Assembly (NCBI GenBank): GCA_035686305.1
Contig: DASRZP010000063.1
Coordinates: 68,396 to 101,273, forward strand
Length of the DNA: 32,878 nt
Source: Thermodesulfovibrionales bacterium
GTDB lineage: Bacteria > Nitrospirota > Thermodesulfovibrionia > Thermodesulfovibrionales > UBA9159
Reading direction: 5' to 3'
In this document: positions 26,201 to 32,491 of the stretch, piece after piece
Numbering within the stretch: the first letter of the stretch is position 1
How the letters are laid out: each line of letters opens with the position of its first letter
Notes under the pieces: model-generated
Seen by the model: only the letters and a program-made list of their open reading frames with translations
Database searches by the model: none
What the model was told of the DNA's origin: nothing
Made by a program: the position numbers and the translations under genes

Positions 26201-26828
26201 CGCAAATGTTCTGGTGCGTCAGCCTCACTCGCTTTGGTCGAGCAGCAGTTCCTGACGTGTAAAGCGCCAGCGCCGCATCGTCCGGCTGGGACAAGCCATG
26301 CGTTATTGGAGCTGATACACTCCGACCGGCAAGGGTGAAGAGACCTGCCTCAGCTTCGGCCTGCGGAATCAATTCGAGAACGGGCACGCCTCGCGATCGG
26401 GCTACCGCCGCCGCAGTAGCCTCATAGCCTTGCAATACGATCAACGCTCTTGCATTTAAATCTCCGAGATAGAAGTCCATTTCGCTCGCGCGATAGGCGG
26501 GGTTAAGAGGTGCGCATACAGCGCCTGATGTAATAGCAACAGAGGCCACAGCCATCTCCGGCCCATCCGGAATCACCATTGCGACACAGTCCTCCCTACT
26601 CACACTCAGGGAATGAAGCGCCTCGAGAACGTACTCCACTTGGCGGCTCAAACGGCCGTAAGTCAGAGGTCTTCTTCCCGGGGCAAGGATGAAACTGGCG
26701 TTGGGGTTTCGCTCGGCCTGTTCGCGAACCAGCTGAAGGAGACAGTACTGCCGGGCCGGATCCCCCATTTGGACAGGATCAGCGTTCATAGTTCGCTCCC
26801 GCCTCTTCATTGCTCGCGCGTGCTGCAT
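20229..26828 (-). CDS. NRPS: A(acyl-CoA-synthetase-like)-PCP-C-A-PCP fused to a malate/lactate dehydrogenase-2 family reductase
   Basis: This 2199-aa megasynthase has six domains. (1) Adenylation 25-545 resembles oxalyl-CoA synthetase (AAE3) with YGMTEASPQ (331-339), TGDIGY and Lys531; its P-loop reads SGTAARPKR, slightly degenerate. (2) PCP 560-635, Ser594 in GGHSL. (3) Condensation 668-1115, LCL-like, with intact HHIISDG (803-809). (4) Adenylation 1158-1715 with YTSGSIGSPKG and Lys1708; the Asp that binds amino groups is Ser1372. (5) PCP 1735-1812, Ser1774. (6) Residues 1840-2185 form a whole Ldh_2 (AllD/YlbC-like) NAD(P)H reductase: SNHFG with His1956, TFGNNPLG, LLDIAMS and GGHKGYGLA. The ATG at 26828 has GGAGGAG upstream, inside the previous gene's end; ATG 26789 is an alternative start. 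No MbtH or carrier-activating transferase gene is near. Product unknown. Confidence 0.95.
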   Translation of the reverse strand: MQHARAMKRRERTMNADPVQMGDPARQYCLLQLVREQAERNPNASFILAPGRRPLTYGRLSRQVEYVLEALHSLSVSREDCVAMVIPDGPEMAVASVAITSGAVCAPLNPAYRASEMDFYLGDLNARALIVLQGYEATAAAVARSRGVPVLELIPQAEAEAGLFTLAGRSVSAPITHGLSQPDDAALALYTSGTAARPKRVRLTHQNICVAAHNICAAVQLTESDRCLSVMPLFHIHGLSTLFASLAAGASVVYPSGFSAAQFFECLDSFHPTWYSAAPTIHQIILENAFHYPEITARAKLRFIRSASAAMPLPVMVELERLFRAPFIEAYGMTEASPQIASNRLPPHPRKAGSVGRAAGPAVAIWDELGNIMPPGEPGEIVIRGANVAQSPGNDTMAKQDAFVNGWFRTGDIGYMDMDGYLFVTGSLKEIINRGGEKISPREVDQVLMDHPAVSQAVTFKVPHPVLGENVAAAVVLKPDFQVFGYSGIRADQPDHLIQEIRSFVATHLAYFKVPDHVVIVDDIPKGPTGKLERANLARQLRLTELNAQQKPEHCDPEPLRSLIEQRLVNIWAGVLKIDCPGIHDNFFLLGGHSLAASQVVVRLRDEFQVDLPVESFFKNPTIAQLAKLITRSTTGHLSQGYILCDQRSSRETLSSARAASIPRRRMTGPLPLSFAQHRLWFLEQFEHGNIAYNMSASLWLKGRLNKDALEQSLNEIRRRHEILRTTFHLVGGQPVQVIVKEETTKLPITDLTMLPPSDRKAEALRLGAEEVSRPFDLAHGPLFRTALIGLDAEEHILLLTMHHIISDGWSMRVLHRELAMLYEAFLSGCESPLPELAVQYGDFAVWQRGWLQGEVLEKQIAYWKEKLQNVPPVIGMPTDRPRPSLQTYRGGTLQLTVSRTVTEGLKALSVSEKATLFMTLLAAFQTLLFRYTGQSDLPVGVPIANRPCVETEPLIGFFANTLVMRNDLSGNPLFRELLARVRITAMGAYAHQDLPFEKVVEVLQPERDPSHGPLFQVMFAFQNLPDIGIGSETTENEIREVKQSDDIWTTGLPFQLAPGLSAHPFRTVSGTAKFDLTLYLAETKQGLEGLWKYNIDLFEADTIERVARHFKVLLEGIVANPERRLSEFPLLDDTERRQQAVEWNRTENSYRFDLCLHHVFEDQVSKTPNALAVECGDERFTYDELNSRANQLAWHLKKLGVGPEKLVGIILPRSAEMAMAILGVLKAGGAFLPLDPEYPSERLVFMMRDAKVSVLITGEHLFSALNARPGTSPWVSGQKESEIEGSEPVPPILVCLEAGCQAIDGKSKQNPESSATETNLAYVIYTSGSIGSPKGVMITHANLCHYVHAMREALGIMVEDRYLHTASFAFSSSIRQFLLPLSCGAAVVIATTDQIHDHLVLFDLIREHHVSILDVVPSYWRSCIQMARRLAPDARAAAFNSRLRLILSASETLSPDIPAEWASCFRSGAKLINMYGLTETTGIVSMYHIHHPGAEAANGVPIGRPIENTRVYILDALRQLVPVGVYGEVYIGGAGVGRGYLNQQELTAERFVSDPFSDAPGARLFRTGDTARYLPDGNIVLIGRYDSQIKLRGFLIQPGEIEAALRKHPWVGESAVITPGEVAGEGTRVMVKSGMPATGGNQKLVAFVVPRESVHHAIASEVPKEVLRIPKRVIVELRESLKRSLPGYMVPSMIVALKALPLTPNGKLDRKALSALAAGSVCANPERARQELLGAFIEPRTHAEKTLADIWRQVLNVDRVGIEDNFFELGGDSLLSIQVISLANRGGLQLTLKELFQYQTVIELARISENAHNVRTEPKTATASVQPEETMAKDAVKPLVLVTAESLRAYGREALERAGLSPEGAAIVTEVQLEASLRGQRTHNMDSIPRYARRISSGVTNPQPRIRIEHETSISARIDGDNGPGQWVGVIAMRTAIQKAKQAGMSIVSARRSNHFGAAAHYVWLAVQQGLIGLCTTNGPVILAPTGGVTPTFGNNPLGVGIPASRYNPILLDIAMSVAPRGKIGLQLAEGKMLPPGWILDHFGRPSTDPADLAAGLGVPIGGHKGYGLALVMEAMAGVLSGAGFCHDHSREQMYKDLRPPDFGHFFMVIDPELFMSSAEFMARVDRMIEQTKSGELAQNAHEILIPGEAELRARERNMREGVPLLPSTYRTLLRYGEAAELDTKLEVVKFIGTLSEK
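21333..21344 (-). promoter_or_regulatory. Internal in-frame ATG with ribosome-binding-like site before the Ldh_2 domain
   Basis: Inside the NRPS gene, codon 1832 is an ATG (21335-21333) with GAGG five bases upstream. It lies exactly in the linker between the last PCP and the reductase domain. It could start a free reductase of 368 aa, about the usual size of stand-alone Ldh_2 enzymes, or be a relic of a gene fusion. Confidence 0.3.
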
Positions 26829-26831
26829 AGA

Positions 26832-29800
26832 TCACTCCTCCGGCATCCGCCCAACGGTCTGTGGGGACGAGACGCAGATGTCAACCAGCGCAGAACGGCC
26901 GCGCCGCACTTCGCTGAGCGCCTCACGGAGTACCGACCTGAGTTTTGCAGGATCGTCCACTGTCCTGGCCCACAGACCCATTGCTTCTGCCATTTTTGAA
27001 TAGAGTGGCGGCTTTGGCAGATCGCATCCCGGATAGTTCCCTGTCCGCCTCGCGTATCCGTCAGGAGCTATGCCCAGGATCGCTTCGGTGGTGGCAGCAT
27101 ATGCCTGATTATTGAAGACAATCGTCAGGAACGGGCTTCGGGACTGCTCGGCTGCCCAGTAGGCTGCGAGGGGAGAACCGAATATCCAGGAGCCGTCTCC
27201 TAAAGTGCAGATGATGGTTTTGGAGGGGGATGCAAGCTTGGCTCCAAAGGCTGCTCCAAGGCCCCAACCAAGGCCGGACCCGAGGCTTTGATAGTAAGTT
27301 CCGGGCGTGTCCAACTGCAAATAACGCCACAGGACTTGGTTGTTACTGACAGCTTCGCTGACGATTACCGTGTCCTCATCCACAATCTCGCTCAAGCAGT
27401 ACGCAGCCCATTCAGGCGCGATCGGCTGTCGCGCCGCCAGACCGAAAGCTCTCTTCTGCCACCTCGCCCTTTGCGCCTGGTGTTGGGCGGTCAGGACATG
27501 GCGGCGTCTTTCAATCCGTGTGCGATCTGCACGGCTCAGCAACCGCTCGACCTCCTCGGCCAAGGCCGACATGGCATGGGACGAGTCGGCCTGAATGGCA
27601 AGATCCACTGGGAATCCCCAGATTGGAATATCCCGTTTGAGAGGGTCAATGTCCACATGGATTATGCGGCATGCAGACGGTGGTCTATATTGCGCTGGCA
27701 CCCATGGAACGTCGTGATCGACGATCAGAACGCAGTCAGCTCGGTGCAAATGGGAACCGGCCGAAAAACCGAGATGAAGAGGGTGACCAGAAGGAAAATT
27801 GACTCGGTGGCGCGACTCCACTACTGGTGCAGCCAGCGTCTCCGCGAGTCTAACCAGAGAGGCAGCAGCCTTGGGATTACGGCCCGCATAGGCTACAAGA
27901 ATCAAAGGTCTATCGGCCTCGATCAGCCACTTTGCTGCCCGGGAGAGGCTGTCAGGGTCAACCGCCAGCGTCGAAATCGCCGGCGCACGATTGGCATCAA
28001 CAATAGGGGTTTGCACGGTCTGCACAAGCACTTCCCTGGGGAGAGTCAAATATACCGGCCCAGCTGGCTCCGTCCGGGCTACCTGGAACGCACGCTGCAC
28101 CGCTAAGTGAAGGTTTTCCCGGCAGGTCAGCTCGTAATGCCATTTAACATAACCGTGCACAATGCTCTCCTGGCTGAACTGCTCTTGTATCCAGTGGATA
28201 TAGCTATCACGCCCACCTGGGAGACTGCCATCAACGGTGTACGGGGCCCTCCCCGCACAGACGACTACTCCGGCGCGGCCCCGCTGTGCGTTATGCAGGT
28301 TTGCGCCGATGTTCTGGGTCCCTACGTCAACGTGAACTAGGACTACCTGGGGCCTACCGCTGACCATGAAGTAGCCATGCGCGGCGGCCATAGCCACGGA
28401 CTCGTGTAGACAGAGGATCAGTTCGGGCGACCGGCGCCCCTGGACTTTAAACTTTGCAATGGATTCCTGGATCGGCACAGTGTCGGTCCCGGGATTGATA
28501 AAGATGTAGTCGACAGCGCAAGCGTTCAGCGACTCGAGATACCCGTCGGCTACGTTGTCAACCCCAGGCGGCTGTTGTATTCCCAGGTTGAGATGCTGAA
28601 GTTCTGCATGGCTGTCCTCCGTTGACATGGTCTTGATCTCCTTGAGTTCTCTGTTGATTTTCTCTGCCAGCATCCTCACATGCGGTTCTTTCAAAATACT
28701 CATATGATGTCCCGGAATGGACTGGATTCCCACACACTCTGCAACGCTACTCCATTCCATATCCTCGCAGGACGGAATTAACCGCTGAGCTCTTGCCCGA
28801 TAAAGGGTAATACGGCCGGGATATTTTTGAGGGGTATATCTTCTCAGCCACCGAATTATTTCCCGTAAGTTATCTATCGATTCTTCAGATACCTCGGTAG
28901 GGTTATAGGGTTTGCGGAGAAAAGTCTTTTTCATTTTATTGTTGGCAATCGTCCAATAATGGCTCAGCCAGAAGGGGAGCGTGTAATATAACCACCAAGG
29001 AAGGTTTCTCGCAAAGGCCCTTATCATTGCCGCTTCCCATGGTTTTGGTTTCTCCTTGGAACGATCCGGGCAAGAAGTATCAAGAATTCCGAGGAAGAGG
29101 ACATTAAGGTTCATCATCTGAAGCTGCCTCGCCATCTCAAATGCCACAAGTCCACCGGATGAAAACCCGATCAGCATGAAAGGTCCATTAGGTATTTTCC
29201 CGCGTAATTCACTGACATACTGAAATGCTATTTCTTCTATGGACCGACAAAGTACATCTTCAGCACCCTCTAACCCGTAGACCGGTTGGTCCGGATCCAG
29301 GTATTTTGCAAGGTGACGATAGATTAACGTGCTACCCATGACATCAGCCACGCAAAAAAGCGGAGGGTTAGACCCCTTTGGCTGTATGGAAACCAGGGAG
29401 GATTGAGACTCCGGTTCTTGATAATTGGTGATTACGGCGGCAAGCTTTTCTACAGTGGGCGACTGAAAAATAGCAGAAAGAGGAATCCTTATCCCAAATT
29501 CTCTTTCTATCCTTCTGAAGAGCTGAACGACCATAAGAGAATGACCACCCATATCAAAGAACGAGTCTTCAATGCCCACGGTATCAATTTGGAGCAGCTC
29601 AGCCCAGATTCCCGCCAAGACCTCCTCAATCGCATCACGCGGAGCGACAAACGGGCGAGCAAGTGTCGGTCGTGTGCGCCACGGGCGGCTGGCGGTGAAG
29701 TGGGCAGCGAGCGCCGCATGATCGACCTTGCCGCTTGGCGCACGCGGGAACTTCTCCCGCATTACGAAGACAGAAGGGATCATGTGCTCAGGCAGTGTCT

Positions 29801-31412
29801 CAGAAAGAGAGCGCCTGAGATCGCTGACGGTTGGTGCTGGCAGACGAGCTGGCACGAGGTAGGCTACGAGACGCTTCTCCTCGGGTTCCGTTATCTGCTC
29901 GTGATTTCCCGTCTCGCCACTCCCTGTGGGTGTCAAGTTGTCGCTTTTGGCGTGGAGATGAAACCGCCCGGAAGGGTTATCCTCTACCGTCCCCAGCGCA
30001 AGAACAACTGCCTCTGTGAAGGTGCCCAAGTTGAGCAGGGCAGTTTCCACCTCAATTGGTTCGATCCGGTGCCCACGGACCTTCACCTGGAAGTCCTTCC
30101 TTCCCAGGTAGAAGAGACAGCCGTCTGAGCGCATCCGTCCCATATCCCCTGAGAGATAGATTCGCGCCTCTCCGCCGTTCGGATCGGGCAGGAATCGCTT
30201 CCGGGTCAATTCGGGTTGGCGCCAGTAGCCTAGTGAGAGGTAGCGGCTCTTGACAGCAATCTCCCCGACCTCGCCGGGACCGACCTTCTGTCCGTTCTCG
30301 TTGAGCAAGAAGATCTCTGTCCCTTCAGTTGGGTAGCCGACCGGAATAAGCGCGTCGGTGAACTGGGTTTGTTTATCGATGAAATAATGGCAGTCACTCC
30401 CCGTTTCCGTCGCGGCCAGATTAATCAGCATCAGGCATTGGGGTGAAAGATACCGGCGGTAAAGCTCAACATCGCTTCGGTAGACCGGTTCCCCTCCAAA
30501 GGTCACCAGGCGGAGCCGGGGGAACTGATCTTCCCCGGTGAGAGAATGTCTCCAATCTCGCAGAAGCCGCCGCCCATTGCTGATCGTGATCTCTTCTTGC
30601 TCAAACCACCGGGGCAGGTCTTCCAGTCCCACCGTCCGCAAATCCAATGGATGGAGCGACGCACCGTTCAGCAGAGCGGGGAAAATTCTCCGCAGTGATG
30701 CGCTAGAGCTACAGGGGTGTAACAGAGCCAGTCGATCATCCCGGCAAACATGGAAGCTGTTCGTAACCCGTAAGACTTCGAACAAAAGGTTTCGGTGGTT
30801 CTGGAGGACTCCCTTAGGGGTTCCTGTCGAACCCGAGGTATAGATAATGTTAACACCATAATCGGGTGAAATCGCAATAGCCGGATTCGTGGAGGAGTAA
30901 TGAGAACTCGGCGTGTGTAGATTGATCCTTGGGATCTTTCGTGGCGTTAGTTCAGCTGCGGCAGACATATTCCGGGAGTCGGTGAGAATGAGGCTGGTCT
31001 GGGAATCCTCGATTATGTAGGAAAGACGAGGCCGTGGAAACCGGGGATCGAGAGGCACATATATCTTCCCTGCCTTCAACACCCCCATTATTGCAGCTAC
31101 TACCCATGCACCCTGATCCAGTAACAACGCAACCGGTTCCTCGCCTTCGCCGTATTGTTCCAGAATGGCGTCCGCGATCCGGTTAGCTGCCTTGTTCAGC
31201 TCGGCGTACGTGAAACTGCGGTCATGACTTCGAACGGCAAGCCGGTCAGGGTATCGCAGCACCTGTTGCTCGAAGCGAGACGGGATTGACTGCTTGATAT
31301 CCTCTAGGTCAAAGGGCTCAAAGTTATTCGTCGGTGTTACCAGTCGGGCCCTCTTCACTGGAGTGATATCGGAACCACTTGGGATGTCTAATTCTCTCCT
31401 TGCTGATTCCAA
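26832..31412 (-). CDS. NRPS-like A-PCP-TE protein fused to an acetolactate-synthase-like ThDP enzyme
   Basis: The 1526-aa protein has four parts. Adenylation 45-570: YTSGSTGTPKG (191-201), LAATETG, GRKDFQVKVRGHR and Lys562; the amino-group-binding Asp is replaced by Ser237. PCP 590-665, Ser625 in GGHSL. Thioesterase 682-930: Ser751 in GFSSG, Asp778 and His903. Then 940-1520 is a complete ThDP-dependent enzyme of the acetolactate synthase / benzoylformate decarboxylase type, with catalytic Glu1004 in LCLHESVA and the cofactor motif GDG-x26-NN (1405-1435). There is no condensation domain. The start codon is TTG (31412) with no strong ribosome-binding site, so the exact N-terminus is uncertain. 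Gene 2 of the operon follows after 3 bp. Fungal A-PCP-TE enzymes such as TdiA and AtrA use 2-oxo acids; the fused ThDP enzyme fits such substrates. Confidence 0.95.
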   Translation of the reverse strand: MESARRELDIPSGSDITPVKRARLVTPTNNFEPFDLEDIKQSIPSRFEQQVLRYPDRLAVRSHDRSFTYAELNKAANRIADAILEQYGEGEEPVALLLDQGAWVVAAIMGVLKAGKIYVPLDPRFPRPRLSYIIEDSQTSLILTDSRNMSAAAELTPRKIPRINLHTPSSHYSSTNPAIAISPDYGVNIIYTSGSTGTPKGVLQNHRNLLFEVLRVTNSFHVCRDDRLALLHPCSSSASLRRIFPALLNGASLHPLDLRTVGLEDLPRWFEQEEITISNGRRLLRDWRHSLTGEDQFPRLRLVTFGGEPVYRSDVELYRRYLSPQCLMLINLAATETGSDCHYFIDKQTQFTDALIPVGYPTEGTEIFLLNENGQKVGPGEVGEIAVKSRYLSLGYWRQPELTRKRFLPDPNGGEARIYLSGDMGRMRSDGCLFYLGRKDFQVKVRGHRIEPIEVETALLNLGTFTEAVVLALGTVEDNPSGRFHLHAKSDNLTPTGSGETGNHEQITEPEEKRLVAYLVPARLPAPTVSDLRRSLSETLPEHMIPSVFVMREKFPRAPSGKVDHAALAAHFTASRPWRTRPTLARPFVAPRDAIEEVLAGIWAELLQIDTVGIEDSFFDMGGHSLMVVQLFRRIEREFGIRIPLSAIFQSPTVEKLAAVITNYQEPESQSSLVSIQPKGSNPPLFCVADVMGSTLIYRHLAKYLDPDQPVYGLEGAEDVLCRSIEEIAFQYVSELRGKIPNGPFMLIGFSSGGLVAFEMARQLQMMNLNVLFLGILDTSCPDRSKEKPKPWEAAMIRAFARNLPWWLYYTLPFWLSHYWTIANNKMKKTFLRKPYNPTEVSEESIDNLREIIRWLRRYTPQKYPGRITLYRARAQRLIPSCEDMEWSSVAECVGIQSIPGHHMSILKEPHVRMLAEKINRELKEIKTMSTEDSHAELQHLNLGIQQPPGVDNVADGYLESLNACAVDYIFINPGTDTVPIQESIAKFKVQGRRSPELILCLHESVAMAAAHGYFMVSGRPQVVLVHVDVGTQNIGANLHNAQRGRAGVVVCAGRAPYTVDGSLPGGRDSYIHWIQEQFSQESIVHGYVKWHYELTCRENLHLAVQRAFQVARTEPAGPVYLTLPREVLVQTVQTPIVDANRAPAISTLAVDPDSLSRAAKWLIEADRPLILVAYAGRNPKAAASLVRLAETLAAPVVESRHRVNFPSGHPLHLGFSAGSHLHRADCVLIVDHDVPWVPAQYRPPSACRIIHVDIDPLKRDIPIWGFPVDLAIQADSSHAMSALAEEVERLLSRADRTRIERRRHVLTAQHQAQRARWQKRAFGLAARQPIAPEWAAYCLSEIVDEDTVIVSEAVSNNQVLWRYLQLDTPGTYYQSLGSGLGWGLGAAFGAKLASPSKTIICTLGDGSWIFGSPLAAYWAAEQSRSPFLTIVFNNQAYAATTEAILGIAPDGYARRTGNYPGCDLPKPPLYSKMAEAMGLWARTVDDPAKLRSVLREALSEVRRGRSALVDICVSSPQTVGRMPEE
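28626..28643 (-). promoter_or_regulatory. Internal in-frame ATG with strong ribosome-binding site before the ThDP domain
   Basis: Codon 929 is an ATG (28628-28626) with AAGGAG (28643-28638) nine bases upstream. It lies in the linker after the thioesterase. Translation from here would give a free 598-aa ThDP enzyme, the normal length of stand-alone relatives. Confidence 0.4.
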
Positions 31413-31464
31413 AATGCTATTAGACTGCGGAAGAGTTCTTTTTTTTGGTTCTTTTAGAGGTTAT

Positions 31465-31494
31465 ATTATAGAGTGAATAGTTGGGATATTGCAA
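31465..31494 (-). promoter_or_regulatory. Sigma70-type promoter of the NRPS operon
   Basis: On the minus strand, TTGCAA (31494-31489) and a perfect TATAAT (31470-31465) are separated by 18 bp. The expected start lies near 31458, giving a leader of about 46 nt before the TTG start codon at 31412. Confidence 0.75.
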
Positions 31495-31563
31495 CTTTTT
31501 CTGATAATGCACAGCTTTTAATCAACAGGATAACTAAACGTCAGTCTTTAAGCGTACGCTTCA

Positions 31564-31765
31564 CTAACGGTTTCTTTGCACCAATTGCCTCAGATAACTC
31601 GCACCTTGTCGCTTCAAGGTTTCAGTGTTGATTCCAGTCATCACCCCGCTTCGATATCCTGCTCCTTCTCTCGAACTGGCCTGACTGATACACCATGGGA
31701 TCTATGCCGGCAAGAGCGATGGAGTTCTGACCTCCAAATAGTAAGTCTTTGATATCTGCCGAGGG
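31564..31765 (-). pseudogene. Degraded IS110/IS116-family transposase C-terminal fragment
   Basis: Reading leftward from 31765, one frame gives SADIKD...IALAGIDPMVYQSGQF...RISKRGDDW and stops at 31622-31624. IAxAGIDPxVxQSGxF...ISKRG is the conserved C-terminal block of IS110/IS116/IS902 transposases. A second frame at 31617-31564 reads KRQGASYLRQLVQRN, matching the next conserved stretch (SYLR) but out of frame. Both ends are missing, so this is an inactive relic. It fills most of the gap between mqnB and the NRPS operon. The remaining 31500-31563 shows nothing recognisable. Confidence 0.7.
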
Positions 31766-32470
31766 TCATACAATCTTCAGTATCTCCATTACTGCTTTCT
31801 GGCAGTTCTCTGCCGCGAGCGGGATATTCCATTTGTCCCTGTCCCGGTCCTCCACGATATTGCTGATGCCCCGTATCTCGAGCATCGGGACTCCATACAA
31901 AGCGCAGATCTGTGCAACGGCAGCGCCTTCCATGTTCTCGCAGATGGCATGGTACTTCTTCTTGAGTTCGACGGCACGTCTCCTTGTCCCAGTGCATGTA
32001 GAGGTCGTAATGAAGGTGCCGGACTTGATGGGTGCAATACGCCCGCCAATCTTCAAAACTCTTTTCAGAAGTCTCTTGTCGAGCAAAAATTCATTGAAGA
32101 AGGTCTTCCTCCCCTTTCTTAGGAGCGGGATACCGACGAACTCGGTTCCATGGAAGCCATAACCTGTCTGAACCCCCTCATCGCCGTAAACCTCTTTTTC
32201 AGCGACTGCCACGTCACCAACCTCAAGTCCAGCGGAGGGATAGGCGCCTCCGATGCCGAAGAGGATTATGATATCAGGTGAGAATTCTTCGATCAGGATT
32301 GTTGCCGCATGTGCCGCGTTTGTCTTTCCCATGCCGGAGATGATATACGCGGTTTCTCTTAATCCGATGGTACCTCTGTAGAGTGTTCTGCCTGAAAGGG
32401 TCCTCTTTTTCCTAATGCGGTCAACGAGTACCTTCCCTTCTTCGAGGACTGATGATATAAGCCCAAGCAT
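31766..32470 (-). CDS. mqnB: Futalosine hydrolase MqnB
   Basis: The 234-aa enzyme of the purine-nucleoside phosphorylase fold removes hypoxanthine from futalosine in menaquinone synthesis. FGIGGAYPSAGLEVGDVAVAE with EVYGDEGV, and ENMEGAAVAQICALYGVP with the following RGISNIVEDRD, are typical of MqnB and distinguish it from MTA/SAH nucleosidases. It starts 21 bp after the proA stop and is probably co-transcribed with it. An MTA/SAH nucleosidase identity is the main alternative, less likely given mqnD in the same window. Confidence 0.88.
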   Translation of the reverse strand: MLGLISSVLEEGKVLVDRIRKKRTLSGRTLYRGTIGLRETAYIISGMGKTNAAHAATILIEEFSPDIIILFGIGGAYPSAGLEVGDVAVAEKEVYGDEGVQTGYGFHGTEFVGIPLLRKGRKTFFNEFLLDKRLLKRVLKIGGRIAPIKSGTFITTSTCTGTRRRAVELKKKYHAICENMEGAAVAQICALYGVPMLEIRGISNIVEDRDRDKWNIPLAAENCQKAVMEILKIV

Positions 32471-32491
32471 TCTGTCAGAAGCGTCTCAGAC

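Noticed and set aside
26832-31412. The NRPS-ThDP fusion as an assembly artefact
   Set aside because: The linker stays open and in frame, the upstream codons match both domains, and gene 2 shows an independent fusion of the same kind. Raw reads would settle it.
31641-31997. A 118-codon minus-strand frame overlapping the mqnB end
   Set aside because: It is out of frame with mqnB, and the IS110-like residues are in a different frame, so it is a shadow.
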